From assembly GCF_013283195.1 (NCBI RefSeq), contig NZ_JABEKT010000004.1:186001-250000 (forward strand): DNA of 64,000 nucleotides. Reading direction: 5' to 3'. The position numbers were made by a program, and so were the translations under genes. The notes beneath the pieces are model-generated. The model was not told where the DNA came from and ran no database searches. It saw nothing but the letters and a program-made list of their open reading frames with translations. Positions within the stretch are counted from its first letter, which is position 1. Each line of letters opens with the position of its first letter. Of this stretch, positions 53,148-60,959 are shown piece after piece. This DNA is from Ensifer adhaerens. GTDB taxonomy: Bacteria; Pseudomonadota; Alphaproteobacteria; Rhizobiales; Rhizobiaceae.

Positions 53148-54119
53148 TCAGACCCGCCGGATGCAGCGGAAGCCGATATGGGTCGTTGCTGCATTCTCTT
53201 CGTGTGCATGGCGAGCTGCCGGGCGGTAGCGACGGCAATAGTTTGGAGCGCAGAGGTGGGACCCGCCCTTTACCACCCGCCGCGCGATCAGGATTTCCGG
53301 CTGCCTCGGATCGAAGCTCGCCTCGAGTCCGCCACCGCGCGGATTGGAGGGGATGCAACAGCTTTTTTGCGCAGGTGCCGGATGATTGGTCGACCAGTAG
53401 TCGCTCGTCCATTCCCAGACATTGCCGATCATGTCGTAGAGGCCATAGCCGTTAGGAGGAAAGCTGGCGACCGGAGAGGTACGCTCGAAACCATCAGGAC
53501 GCAAATTCTCCGTCGGGAACGTGCCGTGCCAGGTGTTGGCCATGAAGCGGCCATCCGGCACGAGTTCATCGCCCCAGGCAAATTCCGCCCCCTCCAGGCC
53601 TCCCTTGGCGGCAAATTCCCACTCGGCCTCCGTCGGCAGATCCTTGCCTGCCCACGTGGCATAGGCCATGGCGTCGACATAGGAGATGTGCACGACGGGA
53701 TGGTCGAGCTTGCCGCGGATATTGCTTTGCCGGCCGTAGGGCCGTCGCCAATCGGCGCCGAACTTGAAGTCCCACCATTGCGAGGAATCCCGGCTGACGA
53801 CCCGTTTGGGTGGATCGAAAATGACCGAACCCGCCCGCATCATTTCCGGTTTGGCACCTGGATAGTCCTTGGGATCGGGCGCCTTCTCGGCAACCGTGAC
53901 ATAGCCGGTTGCGTCCACGAAGGCCGCGAATTGCCGGTTGGTGACCGGCGTTACATCGATCCAGAAACCGTCGACCTTGACCGGATGGGCCGGCGCCTCT
54001 TCGGGGTAATGATTGTCAGATCCCATGATGAAGGTGCCACCCTCGATCCAGATGGGCTCGCGCGCGCTGATCGCCATCGGCGTTTCGTCAGGGACCTGCC
54101 TTGCCGATAAGACTTGCAT
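53148..54119 (-). CDS. Formylglycine-generating enzyme (sulfatase maturase)
   Basis: 323 residues of the FGE-sulfatase domain: WIEGGTFIMGSDNHYPEEAPAHPVKVDGFWIDVTPVTNRQFAAFVDATGY, then PVVHISYVDAMAYATWAGKDLPTEAEWEFAAKGG, GNVWEWTSDYW and RVVKGGSHLCAPNYCRRYRPAARH. The two active-site cysteines of true FGEs are present, C290 and C295, spaced as in human FGE (C336/C341); many related domains lack them. It converts a Cys in sulfatases to formylglycine using oxygen and copper. ATG 54119 was chosen for an AGGGAG site; ATG 54077 is the alternative. No signal peptide is seen. A consensus motif lies 76 nt upstream. The client is probably the arylsulfatase 7 kb away. Confidence 0.9.
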   Translation of the reverse strand: MQVLSARQVPDETPMAISAREPIWIEGGTFIMGSDNHYPEEAPAHPVKVDGFWIDVTPVTNRQFAAFVDATGYVTVAEKAPDPKDYPGAKPEMMRAGSVIFDPPKRVVSRDSSQWWDFKFGADWRRPYGRQSNIRGKLDHPVVHISYVDAMAYATWAGKDLPTEAEWEFAAKGGLEGAEFAWGDELVPDGRFMANTWHGTFPTENLRPDGFERTSPVASFPPNGYGLYDMIGNVWEWTSDYWSTNHPAPAQKSCCIPSNPRGGGLEASFDPRQPEILIARRVVKGGSHLCAPNYCRRYRPAARHAHEENAATTHIGFRCIRRV

Positions 54120-54195
54120 AGGACCAAATACTCCCTTCGAGGATGTCCCGATTATCCTAGTCGCCTCAAGCCTAAACGCAAATCTTGCGCATCCA

Positions 54196-54212
54196 AAGTA
54201 CGTAACAGTTAC
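54196..54212 (-). promoter_or_regulatory. 17-bp regulon motif, copy 4 (FGE side)
   Basis: The minus strand reads GTAACTGTTACGTACTT, full consensus, 76 nt upstream of the FGE start and pointing toward it. Confidence 0.78.
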
Positions 54213-54285
54213 GACGAAACAGAAAATGTGGGCCGAAGCGTTTCTCCTCGGCCACGCAGGGCGCAACGCCGCAATCGTCTCCTTC

Positions 54286-54302
54286 GTTACTGTTACATTC
54301 TT
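54286..54302 (+). promoter_or_regulatory. 17-bp regulon motif, copy 5 (MoxR side, degenerate)
   Basis: GTTACTGTTACATTCTT differs from the consensus at three of 17 positions but keeps the TACTGTTAC core and the spacing: 70 nt upstream of the MoxR start, oriented toward it. It mirrors copy 4 across the divergent FGE/MoxR promoter region. Confidence 0.6.
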
Positions 54303-54372
54303 TCCATTGGGCCACATGTAACCTTAATCTGCGTTGGCAGTTCACAGGGGCCGGCGGGAAGGGCTAGATCTC

Positions 54373-55344
54373 ATGGGTACACGTGACGACATCGAACTTC
54401 TCGGCAAGCGCATCGGCCAAGCCATTGTCGGCCAGGAGGGCATGATCGAGCGCCTGCTGCTCGGTCTCCTGAGCAATGGCCATCTGCTCGTCGAGGGCCT
54501 GCCGGGGCTTGCCAAGACGCGGGCGATCAAGAGCATGGCGAAAAACCTCGACGCGCAACTGTCCCGCATCCAGTTCACGCCGGATCTTCTCCCCTCCGAC
54601 ATCACCGGCTCGGAAGTCTATTTCACCGAAGGCGGCAAGGGCGAATTCCGCTTTCAGCAGGGGCCGGTCTTTGCCAACCTCATCCTGGCCGACGAGGTAA
54701 ACCGCGCGCCGGCGAAAGTGCAGTCCGCCCTGTTGGAGGCGATGGAGGAGCGGCAAGTCACGGTCGGCGGTGCCAGCCACGAACTGCCCGGCCTCTTCAT
54801 GGTCATGGCGACACAGAACCCGATCGAGCAGGAAGGCACGTATCCCCTGCCTGAGGCGCAGCTCGATCGTTTCCTGATGCACATCCAGGTCGATTATCCC
54901 GACGCCAAGTCGGAGGCCGAGATCATGCGGCTGGTGCGATCGGAAGAAACGGCCGTCACCTCGAAAGCGAGGTCGGACGAAAAGCTGGCTCAGGATGCGG
55001 TGTTTTCGGCGCGCAAGGAGATCTCAGCGATAACCGTTTCGAGTGCGATCGAGGATTACATCGTCGCTCTCGTCATGGCGACGCGCTACCCGGACAAGCT
55101 CGACAAGGATCTCTCCAAATGGATCCAGGTGGGCATCAGCCCGCGTGGCGTCATCGGCCTCGACAAGGTCTCGCGCGCCCATGCATGGCTGAAGGGCCGA
55201 GATTTCGTCACGCCGGATGACGTGCAGGCAACCGTGCACGATGTTTTTCGCCATCGCCTTGTCCTTTCCTATGAAGCCCACGCCGGCGGCACGACAGCCA
55301 ACCAGGTCATCGACCGGATAGTGCAGCAGGTTGCTGTCGCCTGA
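54373..55344 (+). CDS. MoxR-family AAA+ ATPase
   Basis: 323 residues from the ATG at 54373. MoxR features are IVGQEGMIERLLLGLLSNGHLLVEGLPGLAKTRAIKSMA (Walker A with LAKT), RIQFTPDLLPSDITGSEVY, ILADEVNRAPAKVQSALLEAMEERQVTVGG (Walker B and sensor region) and ATQNPIEQEGTYPLPEAQLDRFLMH. MoxR ATPases work as chaperones with VWA proteins, assembling or activating other proteins. It opens the operon MoxR, DUF58, DUF4381, VWA, VWA-TPR and BatD, with a degenerate motif copy 70 nt upstream. Confidence 0.94.
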   Translation: MGTRDDIELLGKRIGQAIVGQEGMIERLLLGLLSNGHLLVEGLPGLAKTRAIKSMAKNLDAQLSRIQFTPDLLPSDITGSEVYFTEGGKGEFRFQQGPVFANLILADEVNRAPAKVQSALLEAMEERQVTVGGASHELPGLFMVMATQNPIEQEGTYPLPEAQLDRFLMHIQVDYPDAKSEAEIMRLVRSEETAVTSKARSDEKLAQDAVFSARKEISAITVSSAIEDYIVALVMATRYPDKLDKDLSKWIQVGISPRGVIGLDKVSRAHAWLKGRDFVTPDDVQATVHDVFRHRLVLSYEAHAGGTTANQVIDRIVQQVAVA

Positions 55345-55361
55345 GAGATGGAGAAGGTTCG

Positions 55362-56357
55362 ATGGCAATATCCCTTTCCGCATTCGCAAGGTCGAAGGGC
55401 ATCTCCCGTCCCGGGAAGGCGGAGGCATCAGGCGCCTACACCTCCGTCGACGAACTGGTCGCGCTTGAGGCAATCGCCTGCGACCTGACCTTCCTTCGCA
55501 AGGCGCCGGTGCGACGATTGATGGCCGGACGTCATGAATCGCGCATGCGTGGCCGTGGGCTATCCTTCGAGGAACTTCGGGAATACTTGCCCGGCGACGA
55601 CGTTCGCACCATCGACTGGCGGGTGACGGCACGGACAGGAAAGCCGGTCGTGCGGGTCTATGACGAGGAGAAGGATCGACCGGCACTGGTGATCGTCGAC
55701 CAGCGCATGAACATGTTCTTCGGCAGCCGGCGTGCGATGAAGTCGGTGGCGGCAGCGGAAGTGGCGGCACTCTGCGCCTGGCGCATCACGGCGCTCGGCG
55801 ACCGGGTCGGCGGCTTCGTGTTCGGTGACGAGAGCGTCGATGAGGTCCGCCCCCACCGCAGCCGCGAAGCCGTCATCCGTTTTGCCGACGTCATCGTGCG
55901 CCACAACACCGCACTTACCGCCGCCTCCCAGGTTGCAAGGGGCGACGAGCAATTGGATCTGGTGCTTTCAACCGTCGCCAATATTGCCAAACACGATCAT
56001 CTGATCATCGTCATCAGCGATTTCGACGGGCACGGCCTGGAAACGCGCGACATGCTGCTGAAGCTGTCTGCTCATAACGACGTGATCGCCATCCTGATCT
56101 ACGATCCCTTCATGCTCGAGCTGCCGCGCAAGGGCGACATCGTCGTCAGCGGCGGTGCTCAGCAGGCCGAACTTCAGTTCGGCCGTGGAAACGTCCGCGA
56201 AGCGATCGACAGCTTTGCCCGCAAGCGCGGACGGGCGCTGAAGGCATGGCAGGAGGATTTGGGCCTGCCGATGCTGCCCATCTCCTCGGCGGAAGAGATT
56301 GCACCGCAATTGCGCACGATGCTCGGCCAGCTCGCCTGGCGTCAGCGGAGGCGGTAG
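55362..56357 (+). CDS. DUF58 protein of the MoxR/Bat operon
   Basis: 331 residues. The signature is RGLSFEELREYLPGDDVRTIDWRVTARTGKPVVRVYDEEKDRP, with a VWA-like segment following (LVIVDQRMNMFFGSRRAMKSVAAAEVAALCAW and IIVISDFDG). No membrane helix or signal peptide is seen, so it is cytoplasmic. DUF58 proteins are regular partners of MoxR ATPases in Bat operons. It lies 17 nt after MoxR. Confidence 0.92.
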   Translation: MAISLSAFARSKGISRPGKAEASGAYTSVDELVALEAIACDLTFLRKAPVRRLMAGRHESRMRGRGLSFEELREYLPGDDVRTIDWRVTARTGKPVVRVYDEEKDRPALVIVDQRMNMFFGSRRAMKSVAAAEVAALCAWRITALGDRVGGFVFGDESVDEVRPHRSREAVIRFADVIVRHNTALTAASQVARGDEQLDLVLSTVANIAKHDHLIIVISDFDGHGLETRDMLLKLSAHNDVIAILIYDPFMLELPRKGDIVVSGGAQQAELQFGRGNVREAIDSFARKRGRALKAWQEDLGLPMLPISSAEEIAPQLRTMLGQLAWRQRRR

Positions 56358-56359
56358 CG

Positions 56360-56887
56360 ATGGAAGGCACCACGCCAGCGGTCGATCCCGGGCTTGCTGC
56401 CGCGCTCCGCGGCCTCGCCGACATCGCCTTGCCGCCTGATGTCTCGATGCTGCCGCAGACCTGGGCGTGGGCCGTACTAGCCGTTCTCGCTCTCTTGGCG
56501 ATCGCCTTTGCGCTCTGGCGCTGGTACCGCTACCGTCAGCTCAATCGTTACCGTCGCGAGGCGCTTGGCGCGCTGCGCGAGATCGAAGGGCGTATCGGCG
56601 CTGCTCAAACACGGGGACATGCGCTCGCTGCACTGCCCGCCCTTCTCAAGCGCACGGCGCTCGCCGTCTGGCCGCGTGAGACGGTTGCCAATCTGAGCGG
56701 CAGCGGCTGGATCGGCTTCCTCGACGCCCATTCCGGTGGCCCGGTCTTTCCGGCAGCGGCAGCGCATTTCTTCGAAGAGGCGGAGTACCGCGGGCCGGCA
56801 GCGTTGGCATCTGTCCCGGAAGCCGAAGCGAAGGCCCACATCGCGGCGGCACGCCATTGGATCGAGGCGCATCATGTACGTCCTTGA
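56360..56887 (+). CDS. DUF4381 single-pass membrane protein
   Basis: 175 residues from the ATG at 56360, just 2 nt after DUF58. One membrane segment (about 37-56, WAWAVLAVLALLAIAFALW) is followed by the family element RYRQLNRYRREALGALREIEGR and a C-terminal LPALLKRTALAVWPRETVANLSGSGWIGFLDAH. DUF4381 genes lie in Bat operons. It overlaps the VWA gene by 14 nt. Confidence 0.9.
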   Translation: MEGTTPAVDPGLAAALRGLADIALPPDVSMLPQTWAWAVLAVLALLAIAFALWRWYRYRQLNRYRREALGALREIEGRIGAAQTRGHALAALPALLKRTALAVWPRETVANLSGSGWIGFLDAHSGGPVFPAAAAHFFEEAEYRGPAALASVPEAEAKAHIAAARHWIEAHHVRP

Positions 56888-57878
56888 TCATCCGTGGCTG
56901 CTCGTGCTGCTGCCGCTTCCCGTCGTCATCTGGTGGCTGCTGCCTGCCTATCGCGAACAATCGTCGGCGATCCGCTTTCCCTTCTTCAAGGACATCACCG
57001 CGGCAGCCGGCATCGGGGCGACCGAGGGCTCGGTGGTGCCGAAGACCAATCTCGGGCAAAAGCTGATTGCGCCGACCTGCTGGATCCTGGTCGTCCTGGC
57101 GCTGGCCCGGCCGCAATACATCGAGCCGCCGATCGAAAAGACCGAACCGCAGCGCGACCTGATGCTGGCGATCGACCTCTCGCAATCGATGGACACCCGC
57201 GACTTTCACGATCCAGCCGGCAATCTCCAGGCCCGCGTCGACGCCGTACACAAGGTCGTTGCCGATTTCATCGACAAGCGCCCGGAGGACCGCCTCGGCC
57301 TCATCGCCTTTGGCGATGCGCCCTACCCCCTCGTGCCGTTTACACTCGACCACAAGACGGTCCAGGCGATGCTTGCCGATAGCCTGCCGGGCATGGCCGG
57401 CCCGCGCACTGCGATCGGCGATGCGATCGGCCTCGCCATCAAGATGTTCGACCAGAGCACGGCGCCGGATAAGGTCATGATCCTTCTGACCGACGGCAAC
57501 GACACGGCAAGCAAGATGCCGCCTGACAAGGCCGCCGGCATCGCTGCCGATAAGCATATCGTCATCCACACGGTGGGTATCGGCGATCCCAATGCACAAG
57601 GAGAGCAGAAACTCGACACGTCGGTGCTGCAGCAGATCGCAACAGCGACGAACGGTCGATATTTCTTCGGCCGGGATCAGGCGTCGCTCGAGAAGATCTA
57701 CGTGCTTCTCGACCAGCTGACGCCGGCCAACCAGAAGACCCTGTCCTGGCGTCCGCGTATCGAACTTTTCCACTATCCACTCGGTGCGGCGCTGATTGTC
57801 CTCCTCCTCTATCACTCCGCGATGTGGCTCCTCTCGGCGCGGACGGCCCGGCAGCGCGAGCGGGAGGCGGACGCATGA
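56874..57878 (+). CDS. BatA-like VWA membrane protein
   Basis: 334 residues from the ATG at 56874. There are membrane segments near the start (LLVLLPLPVVIWWLLPAY), around residue 64, and at the end (PLGAALIVLLLYHSAMWLL). The VWA domain between them has an intact MIDAS site DLSQSMDTRD, plus the AIGDAIGLAI and LTDGND elements for metal coordination. It is the canonical Bat VWA subunit and overlaps the next gene as ATGA. Confidence 0.92.
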   Translation: MYVLDHPWLLVLLPLPVVIWWLLPAYREQSSAIRFPFFKDITAAAGIGATEGSVVPKTNLGQKLIAPTCWILVVLALARPQYIEPPIEKTEPQRDLMLAIDLSQSMDTRDFHDPAGNLQARVDAVHKVVADFIDKRPEDRLGLIAFGDAPYPLVPFTLDHKTVQAMLADSLPGMAGPRTAIGDAIGLAIKMFDQSTAPDKVMILLTDGNDTASKMPPDKAAGIAADKHIVIHTVGIGDPNAQGEQKLDTSVLQQIATATNGRYFFGRDQASLEKIYVLLDQLTPANQKTLSWRPRIELFHYPLGAALIVLLLYHSAMWLLSARTARQREREADA

Positions 57879-59446
57879 TCGCCGATTTCCATTTCCTGCG
57901 CCCCCTCTGGTTGCTCGCACTGCTGGCTGCGCCCCTGCTTGTGGTCCTGATCGGCCGGCGCACCGACGTGCGCTCGCAATGGAAGGGCATGATCGCGCCG
58001 CATCTTCTCGACCATCTGCTGATCGAGAAGGGTGGGAAGCACCGGTTCCACCCCGTCCACTTGACTGCAGCCCTGATCGCGATTGCAGCGATCGCTGCCG
58101 CCGGACCGACATGGCAGCGTGAGAAACCGCCCTTTGTCGAAGACACTGCACCGCTGGCGATCGCCATCGATCTCACCGAAACGATGAACGCCACCGATAT
58201 CTCGCCAACCCGGCTTGAGCGCGCCAAGCTCAAGGTGCAGGACATCCTTTCAATGCGAAAGGGCGCACACACCGCGCTCTTTGCCTATGCCGGCACGGCC
58301 CACATGGTCTTGCCGCTCACCGACGATGCCAATCTGATCCGGACCTATCTCGCCGCCCTGTCGCCCGGCATCATGCCGGTTTCCGGCCGGGACACCGGCA
58401 AGGCGCTGCAAGTGGTGGAAGCCGCGCTTTCCAGCGAGGCCGTTCCAGGCACGATCCTGTTCATGACGGATGGCGTCGAGCGCACGGCGTTCGACGCCTT
58501 TGCGCAGTACAAAGGGCGCAATGACCTGATGGTGCTCGGCATCGGCACCGCCGACGGCGGCCCGGTGAAGACGGCCGGCGGCCAGTTTCTGACGGATGCG
58601 ACGGGCGCGCGGGTTCGCGCCAAACTCGACGTCGATGCGCTGAAAGCCTTGCAATCGGCTTCGAAGACGCAGGTGGCAACCGTCACGCCCGACGATAGCG
58701 ACGTACGCTGGATCGTCAGGCGGATCCAGACCAGCTTTGCACAGAAGACGGCGGAGGGTCTGACACGCTGGTACGATGCCGGCTGGTGGCTGACCATTCC
58801 AATCACGTTCCTGGCCGCGCTCTGGTTCCGTCGCGGTTGGACGGTACGCTGGGCGGTCTATCTGGTTGCCATCGGCACGGTGCTTTCGGGAGCAAAAGCC
58901 GAAGCGGCCGATCGCAGCTTTGCCGATCTCTGGTTCACCCCGGATCAGCAGGGACAACGCGCCATCGCGCGCGGCGATTTCCAGGGTGCAGCCGGCGATT
59001 TTGCCGATCCGGCCTGGCAGGGCGTGGCGCTCTACCGCACCGGTCGTTACCAGGACGCCATCGATGCCTTCGCGCAAGCCGATACGGCCGAAAGCTACTA
59101 CAATCAGGGCAACGCCCTGATGCACCTCGACAAGGCCGAAGAGGCGATTGCCGCCTACCAGCAGGCGCTGAAACGCCGCCCGGACTGGGCCGAAGCCAAA
59201 CAGAATCTGACGGTCGCCGAAAAACGCAAGGCCGACAAGGACAAGCAGGATCAGGACGCCCAACAGGAGGCCGCCGGCCTCGACCCGGACCAGGTCCAGT
59301 TCGACGACAAGGGCAAGAAGGGCAAGGAAGGAACCGTCGCGGGCGCGCCACAGACCGCCGAGATGTGGATGCGCAACATCCAGGTTTCGCCAGCCGACCT
59401 GCTCGCGCGGAAATTCGCGATCGAAGCGAAGGATGCGCAACCATGA
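57875..59446 (+). CDS. BatB/BatC-type fusion: VWA membrane protein with TPR tail
   Basis: 523 residues from the ATG at 57875. A VWA domain between membrane segments (start LLALLAAPLLVVLIG and around 305) is joined to a periplasmic TPR region (GVALYRTGRYQDAIDAFAQAD, YNQGNALMHLDKAEEAIAAYQQALKRRPDWAEAKQNLTVAEKRK), combining two proteins that are separate in many Bat operons. The MIDAS motif is DLTETMN, with Thr in place of both Ser, so metal binding is likely weakened. A charged, low-complexity linker (KRKADKDKQDQDAQQEA) follows the TPRs. ATGA overlaps both neighbours. Confidence 0.88.
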   Translation: MIADFHFLRPLWLLALLAAPLLVVLIGRRTDVRSQWKGMIAPHLLDHLLIEKGGKHRFHPVHLTAALIAIAAIAAAGPTWQREKPPFVEDTAPLAIAIDLTETMNATDISPTRLERAKLKVQDILSMRKGAHTALFAYAGTAHMVLPLTDDANLIRTYLAALSPGIMPVSGRDTGKALQVVEAALSSEAVPGTILFMTDGVERTAFDAFAQYKGRNDLMVLGIGTADGGPVKTAGGQFLTDATGARVRAKLDVDALKALQSASKTQVATVTPDDSDVRWIVRRIQTSFAQKTAEGLTRWYDAGWWLTIPITFLAALWFRRGWTVRWAVYLVAIGTVLSGAKAEAADRSFADLWFTPDQQGQRAIARGDFQGAAGDFADPAWQGVALYRTGRYQDAIDAFAQADTAESYYNQGNALMHLDKAEEAIAAYQQALKRRPDWAEAKQNLTVAEKRKADKDKQDQDAQQEAAGLDPDQVQFDDKGKKGKEGTVAGAPQTAEMWMRNIQVSPADLLARKFAIEAKDAQP

Positions 59447-60804
59447 CCCTTTGCATCTGGCGCCCGCTTCTCTGGCTCGTCGCCCTCTGGCTATCACTCG
59501 CCAACGTCGCCTTGGCCGCCGACCCCTTCGCGCGTGCCACGCTCGCCACCAAGGGAACGATTTATACCGGCCAGCAAATCGAAGTCGACGTCGACGTCTT
59601 CGCTCCCAATTACTTTCTGTCGCCGCCGCAGTTTCCGCTGTTCGACCTGCCCGGCACTGTTGTCACGATGCCCGACGATCGAGGCCTGAACCTCAACGAG
59701 ACCATCAACGGCGTTGCCTTTTCCGGGATCCGCAAAACCTACATCATTACCCCGCAGGCAGCCGGCGACTACGTATTGCCGCCGGTCGATATCCCATTCG
59801 GCTACGCCGCCGTTCCGGGCGAAACAGCACAAGGCCAGGTGAAAATGCCGATGCTGCGGTTCACCGTCACGGTCGTACCGGGAGGTGCTGACGGTCGGTT
59901 GACTGTCACCTCCGCCAAGGTGACCATGACCCAGACCTTCGATCGCGACCCGGCAAGCCTCAACGCCGGTGATGCCCTGGTCCGCACCATCATCGTCAAC
60001 GCGCAAGGGCTCGCAGCGATGATGATCCCGGAGCCGTCCTTCGATGCGCCTGAAGGCGCGCAGGTCTATGTCCACAATCCCGTTCTTTCCGAGGACAGAT
60101 CCGACCGGGGCGAGTTCCGCGGCGGCATTCGCAAGGATACGGCCACCTATGTTTTTGCGAAAGCCGGTGAGTACACGATCCCTGCCATCCCCTTGCAGTG
60201 GTTTGATCCGGCAGTCGGCAAAGCCCAATCGGTCGACGCGCCTGCGGCCAAGGTGTCGGTTGCGGCAGCGCCCGCCAACGCGACAGGTCTTGCCCCACCA
60301 TCTCCATCGCCGGAGGAAGCGCCCTTCGACTGGTTGTGGTGGATTGCCGCTGGCCTTGCCGTGGCGACATTTGCGCTCGTGATCCAAATTGCCGCCGTTT
60401 TGGCCGGTCGCGTCCAGGCATGGTTAGACGAAGTCCAGGCGGACCGAGCGCAGTCCGAACCCACGGCCTTCCGCCGCGTCGACGAGGGATGCCGTAGCGG
60501 CGACGCCCAACGTTTTGAAGCGGCGATCGACGCATGGTCGCGCAAGACGGGGAATGTGCCGTTGACGGAGTGGCTCGAACGCTTCGCCGACCCCGGGACG
60601 AACGCAGCCTTCGCCGACCACCAGCAGTCGCTTTATCGCTCCACGCAAGCGGCTCAGAAGCCCGATCTCCTGCCACTCAGAGCCGGTCTCACCAAGGCGA
60701 GGCGTCGCTGGCTCGAGCAAACCTCCGACATCGAGCCGGCGTCAGACAATGGCCTGCCCGATCTCAATCCGGTGTTCGAAACAGACGTGCTGAACACGCG
60801 CTAA
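59443..60804 (+). CDS. BatD-like protein
   Basis: 453 residues with signal peptide LLWLVALWLSLANVALAADP, then beta-sandwich domains (GQQIEVDVDVFAPNYFLSPPQFPLFDLPGTVV, GDALVRTIIVNAQGLAAMMIPEP, YVFAKAGEYTIPAIPLQWFDP) typical of BatD oxygen-tolerance/aerotolerance proteins. One membrane helix near residue 300 (DWLWWIAAGLAVATFALVIQIAAVL) is followed by a cytoplasmic tail. It closes the operon; ATGA overlap with the VWA-TPR gene. Cys is not conspicuous. The arylsulfatase follows 155 nt later with its own motif. Confidence 0.88.
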   Translation: MTLCIWRPLLWLVALWLSLANVALAADPFARATLATKGTIYTGQQIEVDVDVFAPNYFLSPPQFPLFDLPGTVVTMPDDRGLNLNETINGVAFSGIRKTYIITPQAAGDYVLPPVDIPFGYAAVPGETAQGQVKMPMLRFTVTVVPGGADGRLTVTSAKVTMTQTFDRDPASLNAGDALVRTIIVNAQGLAAMMIPEPSFDAPEGAQVYVHNPVLSEDRSDRGEFRGGIRKDTATYVFAKAGEYTIPAIPLQWFDPAVGKAQSVDAPAAKVSVAAAPANATGLAPPSPSPEEAPFDWLWWIAAGLAVATFALVIQIAAVLAGRVQAWLDEVQADRAQSEPTAFRRVDEGCRSGDAQRFEAAIDAWSRKTGNVPLTEWLERFADPGTNAAFADHQQSLYRSTQAAQKPDLLPLRAGLTKARRRWLEQTSDIEPASDNGLPDLNPVFETDVLNTR

Positions 60805-60844
60805 CGCTTGGCCACCGGGACGTTACGGCCCGATGCAGGCTTTC

Positions 60845-60861
60845 GTAACCGTTACGTACTT
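60845..60861 (+). promoter_or_regulatory. 17-bp regulon motif, copy 6 (arylsulfatase)
   Basis: GTAACCGTTACGTACTT differs at one position from the consensus, 98 nt upstream of the arylsulfatase start and oriented toward it. It lies between the BatD and sulfatase genes, giving the sulfatase its own promoter. Confidence 0.75.
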
Positions 60862-60959
60862 GCCGGTTGCACGCCGTTCAACCCACAGTTCAGCGGTACG
60901 ATCCAAGACTTTGCCTGCCAGACCCAACGCAATCCGTCGTGGCCTCAGGGAGACATGAG

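Noticed and set aside
53148-54317. Start of FGE at 54317 with an N-terminal extension.
   Set aside because: The extra 66 residues translate both motif copies in the divergent promoter region and lack family similarity.
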